A DNA stretch of 5,269 nt, from positions 1-5,269 of the forward strand of contig WQVW01000130.1 of assembly GCA_009785655.1 (NCBI GenBank), read 5' to 3'. The translations under genes and the position numbers were made by a program. A model generated the notes under the pieces. It was not told where the DNA came from. It did no database searches and worked only from the letters and a program-made list of their open reading frames with translations. Numbering within the stretch: position 1 is the first letter of the stretch; each line of letters begins with the position of its first letter. Shown piece by piece: positions 1 through 4,778 of this stretch. Source of the stretch: Oscillospiraceae bacterium. Lineage in GTDB: Bacteria; Bacillota; Clostridia; Oscillospirales; Oscillospiraceae.

Positions 1-804
1 GCCCAGCGTCTCCCCGCGAATTTGCGGGTTGAATCCGCATTGAGTCACGATTTCGACGATTTCGTCTTTCTCTAGTTCATTGCCGAATGCGGCGTGCAGT
101 GCGTTTACAAGCGTTTTTCTGCGTTGGCCGAACGCGGCGCGAACCACGCGGAAAAATTGCCGCTCGTCTTCAGGGGACAGCATCCGTTCCCGCCGTGGAC
201 GCAGTGTGACAACGGATGACACAACGCTGGGGCGCGGCATAAAACATTCCGGCGGCACATCGAAAAGCATTTCAGGTTCTGTATGGTAATTCGCGTACAC
301 GGAAAAAGCACCGTATTGGCGAGTGCCGGGAACAGCGCAGATGCGTTCTGCAACCTCTTTTTGAATCATGACAGTGATTGACTCAAATACCCCGGCCTCA
401 ATAAACGCGGACAATGCGGGGGTTGTTATATTGTATGGCAGGTTCGCACAGACGCGGTAGCGCATACCCGGCATTTTTTCTTGAACCAATGCGGCGATAT
501 CAAGTTTTAAGATATCGCCTTCGACAATTTCCACGTTCCCGCGGCTCTCAAGCGTGGTTTTCAGTATCGGGATCAGCCGTTTGTCCAATTCCACCGCCGT
601 GATTTTCCCGGCGGATTGGCTAAGTTCCGCAGTCAAAGCCCCCGCGCCGGGACCGACTTCCAGCACACCGTCTGACAGATCAATTCCGGAGAGTCTGACA
701 ATTTTTTCAGGGATGTTTTTGTCTATAAGGAAATTCTGCCCCATTGACTTTGAAAATTTAAAACCATGCTGCGATAAAAGGGATTTTATATCTTGAGCGT
801 CCAT
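1..804 (-). CDS. rsmA: 16S rRNA (adenine1518-N6/adenine1519-N6)-dimethyltransferase RsmA (KsgA), 3' end cut off by window
   Basis: The enzyme dimethylates two adjacent adenines in the 3' terminal hairpin of 16S rRNA, using S-adenosylmethionine, during late small-subunit assembly; its loss gives kasugamycin resistance in known bacteria. The frame is open from ATG at 804 to the window edge, giving 268 residues; family members are about 275-295, so only a short C-terminal tail is missing. Visible motifs in order: GQNFL at residues 22-26, the SAM-binding loop EVGPGAGALT at 49-58, acidic E72 for the ribose, GD at 96-97, the catalytic NLPY at 121-124, QKE at 148-150, the FMPRPSV segment at 188-194 and RRKTLVNAL at 228-236 in the C-terminal helical domain. 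All hallmark residues are intact. The start lies 2 nt after the MATE stop codon and has only a weak GGA-type ribosome site, suggesting translational coupling. In many Firmicutes rsmA follows rnmV; here it follows a transporter gene. Identification is secure. Confidence 0.97.
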   Translation of the reverse strand, partial: MDAQDIKSLLSQHGFKFSKSMGQNFLIDKNIPEKIVRLSGIDLSDGVLEVGPGAGALTAELSQSAGKITAVELDKRLIPILKTTLESRGNVEIVEGDILKLDIAALVQEKMPGMRYRVCANLPYNITTPALSAFIEAGVFESITVMIQKEVAERICAVPGTRQYGAFSVYANYHTEPEMLFDVPPECFMPRPSVVSSVVTLRPRRERMLSPEDERQFFRVVRAAFGQRRKTLVNALHAAFGNELEKDEIVEIVTQCGFNPQIRGETLG

Positions 805-806
805 AA

Positions 807-2189
807 TCAAACATCCAGACGCTGAGATTCAGCCTTGTATTTTTTGTTTTGCCACAAAAAGTATCCGACGCAGATGATCAGTGATGCGAGGCCAGCCGCC
901 GGGACAGTGAGGCCAAGATATGAAAGCTGCGTATTTAACGCCAACCCTTCCATTCTGGCGACATATATGTTCAGCGGAACGCGGATGAAGATAGCCCCCA
1001 CCAGGCTGTGAATCATCTGGATCTGTGATTTGCCGCTGCCGACAAAGTATGCGTTCAGGCAGAAGACCAAGGACATGAAAACAAGGTCAATGACAAATGC
1101 TCTCAAATAACTTGCCGCGCCGCCGATGATAACTTGATCTGTTGTGAAGACCGATAGAATGATTTCAGGGATAGTCACCAAAAGTGCCACAAACACCAAC
1201 GCTAGGCCAAGGGCGTAAGCGATTCCCCAGCGCATGGAGCCGACAGCACGGTCATGCTTTCCGGCACCTAAGTTCTGCGCGGTCATTGCAGAGACGGCGG
1301 CGGATATGCCCATTGGGATTGCAAACACTGCGGGGAATGCCCTGTTAACCAAGCTGACGGCGGCAGAAGCCTCTGTACTGATGCTGTTTACTTGACTCAT
1401 TACAATCATAAACGAACTCATGATCAGGATATCCGTGACAACCAACGGCCCGCCGATTTTGGTTATAATGGTCATGGATTCTTTGTCTGCCCTTACATCC
1501 TTTTTGGAAAAGGGGAACGGAAGCTTTTTAACATAGAGCCACACTGCAATCAACACAAAGCTGACAAATTGCGCTGACACCATGGCAACGACGACACTGA
1601 TATCTGCTGCCACACCGAGAACACCGGCCAAAAGGATCGACAGCGCGATATTCACTGCAGCACTGATTCCGGCAACGACGCTGGGTGCGTTAGAATTGCC
1701 CATGCCCCTGAATATGGCACTGACCACAGCGAACCCTATGTTGAACGGTATGCCTGCCGTGCCGATAAGTACAAATCTGCTGGCGCTCTCCCGCATATCG
1801 GGCTGTGTATTTAGGAGGTCTAACATCAACTCTCTGACAAACAATGTGATGAGTGTGATGATGGCGATGATCACGGCACTGGTCACAAAAATGCTTCCGG
1901 TGGCTTTGGTGCCTCTGTCGGCATTCCGTTCACCAACGTATCGCCCGATAATAACGGTTGCGCCGGTGCCAAGGCCGGCCACGAATGGGAAAGTCAGGTT
2001 CAAAACCTGTGTTCCGACCCCAACGCCGGCAAGCGTCTGAAAGTCGGCGAACTGCCCCACTATAATCGTCCCGATAATGCCATGAAGCGCGTTGACCATG
2101 TTTGCCAGCACAAATGGTGCGGCGAATTTAATCAACAATGTGCTTATACGGCCTTGCGTCAAGTCAAGACCGTGTTGTTTTACTTTCAA
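807..2189 (-). CDS. MATE family multidrug/cation antiporter, 12 membrane segments
   Basis: A 460-residue inner-membrane transporter of the MATE (NorM/DinF/MepA) superfamily, which exports drugs or metabolites in exchange for protons or sodium. It has the usual length and two six-helix halves. Family signatures are: the N-terminal stretch DLTQGRISTLLIKFAAP (residues 9-25, with the TM1 proline P25), IIVGQFAD (42-49), RGMGNSNAP (161-169, the usual RGxGxSxxP loop), AQNLGAGKHDRA (304-315, the matching motif of the second half) and GSGKSQ (384-389). The basic loop KKLPFPFSKKD (221-231) separates the halves. The start is TTG at 2189, chosen because GGAGGGG ends 5 nt upstream and the next in-frame ATG is codon 31, inside TM1. 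One oddity is glycine at residue 40, where most MATE proteins have a TM1 aspartate (VDT/VDS). The substrate cannot be told from sequence. It is followed immediately by rsmA and probably has its own promoter. Family assignment is firm; subfamily is uncertain. Confidence 0.95.
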   Translation of the reverse strand: MKVKQHGLDLTQGRISTLLIKFAAPFVLANMVNALHGIIGTIIVGQFADFQTLAGVGVGTQVLNLTFPFVAGLGTGATVIIGRYVGERNADRGTKATGSIFVTSAVIIAIITLITLFVRELMLDLLNTQPDMRESASRFVLIGTAGIPFNIGFAVVSAIFRGMGNSNAPSVVAGISAAVNIALSILLAGVLGVAADISVVVAMVSAQFVSFVLIAVWLYVKKLPFPFSKKDVRADKESMTIITKIGGPLVVTDILIMSSFMIVMSQVNSISTEASAAVSLVNRAFPAVFAIPMGISAAVSAMTAQNLGAGKHDRAVGSMRWGIAYALGLALVFVALLVTIPEIILSVFTTDQVIIGGAASYLRAFVIDLVFMSLVFCLNAYFVGSGKSQIQMIHSLVGAIFIRVPLNIYVARMEGLALNTQLSYLGLTVPAAGLASLIICVGYFLWQNKKYKAESQRLDV

Positions 2190-2194
2190 TATAT

Positions 2195-2201
2195 CCCCTC
2201 C
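2195..2201 (-). promoter_or_regulatory. Shine-Dalgarno site fixing a TTG start for the MATE gene
   Basis: On the minus strand GGAGGGG is followed by 5 nt (ATATA) and then TTG. An ATG overlapping this site is in a frame that stops within six codons, so TTG at 2189 is the only sensible start. Confidence 0.8.
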
Positions 2202-2231
2202 ATACGATCAGACACGATGCCTTCTTCTGAT

Positions 2232-2261
2232 AGTATAAACAAATTGGACGGCATATGCAAA
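2232..2261 (-). promoter_or_regulatory. Candidate sigma-A promoter for MATE-rsmA
   Basis: On the minus strand TTTGCA (4 of 6 matches to the -35 consensus) is followed by an 18-nt spacer and TATACT (5 of 6 matches to the -10 consensus). Transcription would start near 2225, leaving a leader of about 35 nt before the TTG start. The position downstream of the bactofilin hairpin fits a separate transcription unit. This is pattern matching only. Confidence 0.45.
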
Positions 2262-2304
2262 CATTTTCGCAATTTAGGAGCGGATGGGTTGCTGTAACAG
2301 TTTT

Positions 2305-2331
2305 GCAGGGGAGAACACAGTTCACCCCTAC
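2305..2331 (-). repeat. 27-nt hairpin/imperfect palindrome after the bactofilin gene
   Basis: Read on the minus strand, GTAGGGG-T-GAAC, loop TGT, GTTC-T-CCCCTGC folds into an 11-pair stem with one T-T mismatch and a 3-nt loop. The outer G-T wobble pairs only in minus-strand RNA, so the structure is slightly better on the transcribed strand. It begins 16 nt after the bactofilin stop, where a terminator would be expected. However, the bases after it (AAAACTG) are not a U-tract, so it is not a classical intrinsic terminator. It could stabilise the 3' end of the upstream mRNA, weakly terminate, or be one copy of a dispersed palindromic intergenic repeat. No second copy was noticed in this window. 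Confidence 0.55.
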
Positions 2332-2347
2332 GCGATAACATTAAAAC

Positions 2348-2776
2348 TTACGTCTCCGCGTCTTTATATAAATAGCCATCAAAAACTGCGGCATCAGGTG
2401 CATCGAGCATACGCTGTGCATCCCTGCTCGTCACACTGCAGGTGCCGTTGAAGATTCCGCCCTCATCTACAATGAGATTACCGGCATCAATCTGCCCATG
2501 TAAAACAGCGGTGGACGTGAGATGCAGCGTGTTCCGGATTTGCAGATTGCCATGATATGTCCCCGCGAACAGCGCGCTTTCGGCGTGTATGTTGCCGTTT
2601 ATCACACCGGTTTTGCCCAATATAACATGTCCGTCAATGTCGATAGAACCGTGAAACTCCCCATCAATGCGGAGTACGCCGCTGCCGCGCAGTGCGGCAT
2701 TTTCGATAATCACACCGCCGCCTATGACGATGCCTGTGATGTTTTTGCCCACTTTATTCAGCCTTTTCATATGCAC
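2348..2776 (-). CDS. Bactofilin (polymer-forming cytoskeletal protein, DUF583 type)
   Basis: A 142-residue bactofilin. These proteins polymerise without nucleotide into beta-helical filaments on the inner membrane and localise cell-wall enzymes that set cell shape. Repeated short turns rich in glycine and beta-branched residues run from about residue 14 to 115, for example VLRIDGEFHGSIDIDG (34-49), VILGKTGVINGNI (51-63), ALFAGTYHGNLQI (68-80), AVLHGQI (90-96) and LIVDEGGIFNGTC (101-113). This is the characteristic right-handed beta-helix pattern, with short non-repetitive tails, at normal family length. Three starts are possible: TTG 2779, GTG 2776 and ATG 2770. GTG was chosen because AAAGGAG ends 6 nt before it, against 3 nt for TTG and 12 nt for ATG. 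The gene lies 25 nt downstream of an M23 peptidase gene in the same direction, a known bactofilin partner, so the two are probably one operon. Family assignment is firm; the exact start is not. Confidence 0.95.
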   Translation of the reverse strand: MHMKRLNKVGKNITGIVIGGGVIIENAALRGSGVLRIDGEFHGSIDIDGHVILGKTGVINGNIHAESALFAGTYHGNLQIRNTLHLTSTAVLHGQIDAGNLIVDEGGIFNGTCSVTSRDAQRMLDAPDAAVFDGYLYKDAET

Positions 2777-2782
2777 CAAGTT

Positions 2783-2789
2783 CTCCTTT
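2783..2789 (-). promoter_or_regulatory. Shine-Dalgarno site of the bactofilin gene, serving three clustered starts
   Basis: AAAGGAG on the minus strand lies in the 25-nt gap after the peptidase stop. In-frame TTG, GTG and ATG follow at 3, 6 and 12 nt. Spacing favours GTG; codon strength favours ATG. The choice changes only the first three residues. Confidence 0.7.
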
Positions 2790-2801
2790 AATCATGTTAA
2801 A

Positions 2802-3746
2802 TTAATCTCTGACTAAAAAATGCAGCGGGTTCTGCGGTATATTGTTAAACAAGACTTCGTAATGCAGATGCGGCGATGCGCTGTATCCGGAGTTGCCGGA
2901 TAGTGCGATCACTTGGCCGCGATAAACACTGTCGCCCGTTGATACAAGCAGCTCGGAATTATGTGCGTAAAGTGTTGAATAGCCGTATCTATGTTCAATG
3001 GCCACAAAATGCCCATAGCCATGGGGATGCCACGCTGCCGTAATCACTGTGCCATATGCTGTGGCAAAAACCGCTGTGCCAATGGGGACGCTTATATCGA
3101 TGCCGTCATGCTGCTCAATCCGCCGCTCTCCGGATGGACTTAGACGATACCCAAAACCAGAAATTATCAGCCGTCCATCGACAGGCCAGCCTGTCGGCCG
3201 GTATCTGAAATAAGACGAAAGATCTTCTGCGTAATAGGCCAATGCCTGCATACCAAGAATTTTTTGATATAATGTCACATTCAATGCCGCAAGCGCGTGA
3301 ATGTTTGGATATGCCCAGTCCGGAGAACTGTTGCTGAACAGCGCTTCATCAAATGAAAACGGCAGATCAAATGCTGACAACGCCTCAAACACGTTCAGTA
3401 TATTGCGTTTCGTGTAAACAATGGACTCGCTGTGATAGTGAAGTTCTTTAATCCTCTGTTCAAATTCGTATAGCTGAGTGCGCAATGGTGTCTGTATGTA
3501 TCTGTTTTCTGCAGCGACAGAAGGTTCGTTCATCGCGCCATCAATGCGTACGGATGGATAGTGGCGTACACTCTCCGGGGTTATCGAAATAGCCGAAATG
3601 ATGATTGATATACATAAAAAAATCAGAACCCAAATAAGAAGGAAGTGCCGGCGTGATATGTGAATACTTCTGACTTTGGCTGAGGAGTCCGGAACCAGCA
3701 TAATGGTGAAGTAATTGCTTTGCTTATGTTTGTTTTTACTTTTCAT
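2802..3746 (-). CDS. Membrane-anchored M23 (LytM-type) zinc metallopeptidase
   Basis: A 314-residue bitopic protein predicted to cut peptidoglycan cross-links outside the membrane. A basic cytoplasmic tail (MKSKNKHK, then a segment ending VRSIHISRRH) precedes one membrane segment at about residues 36-55. A linker with a likely short helical stretch follows (about 80-120). The C-terminal M23 domain starts near GWPVDGRLIISGFGYR (186-201). Zinc and catalytic residues are all present: H213 and D217 in HDGID, H262 in YAH, and H293/H295 in HLHYEV, so it should be active rather than a degenerate LytM factor. The start is set at ATG 3746. A longer frame opens at GTG 3761, but that GTG sits inside the ribosome-binding sequence; TTG at 3749 is also possible. 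The bactofilin gene follows after 25 nt, fitting bactofilin-M23 operons such as CcmA with Csd1 in Helicobacter. The substrate bond and the partner interaction are inferred. Confidence 0.94.
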   Translation of the reverse strand: MKSKNKHKQSNYFTIMLVPDSSAKVRSIHISRRHFLLIWVLIFLCISIIISAISITPESVRHYPSVRIDGAMNEPSVAAENRYIQTPLRTQLYEFEQRIKELHYHSESIVYTKRNILNVFEALSAFDLPFSFDEALFSNSSPDWAYPNIHALAALNVTLYQKILGMQALAYYAEDLSSYFRYRPTGWPVDGRLIISGFGYRLSPSGERRIEQHDGIDISVPIGTAVFATAYGTVITAAWHPHGYGHFVAIEHRYGYSTLYAHNSELLVSTGDSVYRGQVIALSGNSGYSASPHLHYEVLFNNIPQNPLHFLVRD

Positions 3747-3756
3747 CAATCGTAAA

Positions 3757-3764
3757 ATCACCTC
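3757..3764 (-). promoter_or_regulatory. Extended Shine-Dalgarno site of the M23 peptidase gene
   Basis: GAGGTGAT on the minus strand is an 8-base match to the extended anti-SD complement (AGGAGGTGATC). It contains the GTG (3761-3759) that opens the reading frame, so that GTG is unlikely to be the start. TTG (3749) lies 7 nt and ATG (3746) 10 nt beyond its 3' end. Confidence 0.7.
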
Positions 3765-3872
3765 ACTTGTCTTAAAATTTTACCATGTGAACGATAAATT
3801 TTCTGACGAAAAACGTAAAAATAATGCGGTATATTTCGGGTAAAGTAAAACTATAAAAATGGCAAAAATCCG

Positions 3873-3918
3873 ATATCTTAGCAAAATTATCGTAACGACG
3901 GTGCTCTTAATAAGATAT
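3873..3918. repeat. Inverted repeat ATATCTTA / TAAGATAT in the divergent intergenic region
   Basis: Arms at 3873-3880 and 3911-3918 are perfect 8-base reverse complements separated by 30 nt. The right arm is also part of a compact palindrome TCTTA-A-TAAGA (3905-3915). The region is AT-rich, which raises the chance of a coincidental repeat. It overlaps the candidate peptidase promoter, so an operator role is possible but not shown. Confidence 0.3.
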
Positions 3919-3935
3919 TTTGGATCAAATGACAA
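3907..3935 (-). promoter_or_regulatory. Candidate sigma-A promoter for the M23-bactofilin operon
   Basis: On the minus strand TTGTCA (5 of 6 to the -35 consensus) is followed by exactly 17 nt and TATTAA (4 of 6 to the -10 consensus). The leader to the peptidase start would be about 150 nt. The -10 overlaps one arm of an inverted repeat (3873-3880 with 3911-3918). Alternative weaker -10-like hexamers, GATAAT (3891-3886) and TATAGT (3855-3850), lie closer to the gene but lack a good -35. Confidence 0.35.
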
Positions 3936-3957
3936 TGGGCAGAACCTGGCCGTATGC

Positions 3958-3982
3958 TTGACAGTTGTGGTATAATTGTCGA
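3958..3982 (+). promoter_or_regulatory. Candidate nagB-nadE promoter (extended -10) with overlapping inverted repeat
   Basis: TGGTATAAT at 3968-3976 is a perfect extended -10 element (TGnTATAAT), giving a start near 3983 and a leader of about 70 nt to nagB. The consensus TTGACA at 3958-3963 is only 7 nt from that -10, too close to serve it. It could instead serve a weaker GAAAAT hexamer 17 nt downstream (3981-3986). TTGACA also forms an inverted repeat with TGTCGA at 3977-3982 (5 of 6 pairs, 13-nt gap) around the TATAAT, a plausible repressor site. Sugar-responsive GntR-type control would be typical for nagB, but the site does not match the known NagR operator well. Confidence 0.55.
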
Positions 3983-4054
3983 AAATACCCACTGTAATTT
4001 GCGTGTGGACATCAAATGAACCATATCAATTTTTGAGAGGAGATTTTATTTTTT

Positions 4055-4759
4055 ATGAAAGTCTATCATGTTTCCAGCTACGCCGACATGTGCCGAAAGG
4101 CCGCGAATATAATATCCGCGCAAATTTTGCTTCATCCAAACAGTAATTTGGGACTTGCGACAGGCTCCACACCCATCGGCATATATGAAAGGCTGGTCGA
4201 GGCGTATGATCTGGGAGACCTGGATTTCAGCGGCGTGACTACATTCAACCTGGACGAATATTGCGGACTTTCAGAAAACGATCCGCAGAGTTATCACTAT
4301 TATATGAACGAGCATCTCTTCAGTAAAGTGAATATCGACAGAGCTAATGCGCACGTTCCCAAAGGGAACACAGGGGATGCAGATCTCGAATGCAAGCGAT
4401 ACGAAACGCTGATAACAGCCGGCGGCGGGATAGACTTGCAGCTGCTGGGCATAGGCAACAATGGGCATATAGGGTTTAATGAACCGAGCACTGTGTTTGA
4501 AAAAGATACCCATTGCGTGTCCTTGGACGAAGGAACAATCCTTGCCAACGCGCGCTTTTTTGACAACCCAAGTGATGTCCCGCGTCAAGCCATCACGATG
4601 GGGATAGGAACCATTATGCAGGCGAAAAAAATCCTTCTTGTCGCAAATGGGAAGACGGAGATACTGAATAAGTCCCTATATGGCCCGATAACCCCTAATA
4701 TCCCCGCCTCCATTTTACAGCTGCACCCAGATCTGACAGTGATTTGGAGCGATAAATAA
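4055..4759 (+). CDS. nagB: Glucosamine-6-phosphate deaminase NagB
   Basis: A cytoplasmic enzyme converting glucosamine 6-phosphate to fructose 6-phosphate and ammonia, the step that feeds amino sugars and recycled cell-wall sugars into glycolysis. The protein has 234 residues, close to Bacillus subtilis NagB. Signatures: GLATGSTPIGIY (33-44, phosphate loop), FNLDEYCGL with the proton-shuttling D67 (64-72), GIGNNGHIGFNEP with H138 and E143 (132-144), ANARFFD with R167 (165-171) and PASILQLHPD (217-226). N136 replaces the aspartate of the E. coli enzyme, as in other Firmicutes forms. The segment NGKTEILNKSLYG (198-210) is two residues shorter than relatives and appears to lack the conserved KA pair that binds the substrate phosphate. 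The start ATG has GAGAGGAGA 11 nt upstream, a rather long spacing. nadE follows after 19 nt, probably co-transcribed; no nagA is visible. Family assignment is firm; full activity is likely but not assured. Confidence 0.95.
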   Translation: MKVYHVSSYADMCRKAANIISAQILLHPNSNLGLATGSTPIGIYERLVEAYDLGDLDFSGVTTFNLDEYCGLSENDPQSYHYYMNEHLFSKVNIDRANAHVPKGNTGDADLECKRYETLITAGGGIDLQLLGIGNNGHIGFNEPSTVFEKDTHCVSLDEGTILANARFFDNPSDVPRQAITMGIGTIMQAKKILLVANGKTEILNKSLYGPITPNIPASILQLHPDLTVIWSDK

Positions 4760-4778
4760 ACGTCAAAGGGAGATAGAT

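Noticed and set aside
80..796. Several open frames (69, 62 and 80 codons on plus; 82 codons on minus)
   Set aside because: All are out-of-frame shadows of rsmA, which is open across the entire stretch with every conserved motif.
1582..2040. A 152-codon plus-strand open frame
   Set aside because: It lies wholly antisense to the MATE gene, whose family motifs are unmistakable; its composition is a mirror of the transporter codons.
3958..3976. TTGACA plus TATAAT read as one ideal promoter
   Set aside because: The spacer is only 7 nt, against the usual 16-18, so the two hexamers cannot act together as -35 and -10.
3960..3985. NagR/YvoA-type operator upstream of nagB
   Set aside because: TGGTATA resembles one half of the known palindrome, but the second half is not recognisable; the claim would rest on seven bases that also belong to the -10 element.
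3780..3992. A 70-codon minus-strand frame from a GTG at 3992, with a hydrophobic middle, lying in the divergent intergenic region
   Set aside because: There is no ribosome-binding site, no recognisable family, and it runs through the candidate promoters. The hydrophobic look follows from AT-rich sequence. A small membrane protein is not excluded but is unsupported.
4355..4369. Perfect hairpin GTTCCC-AAA-GGGAAC
   Set aside because: It lies inside nagB and encodes ordinary residues (VPKGN). There is no U-tract and no reason to see it as a terminator or operator.
4271..4588. Two minus-strand frames (105 and 88 codons)
   Set aside because: Both are antisense to nagB, with no ribosome site or family resemblance.
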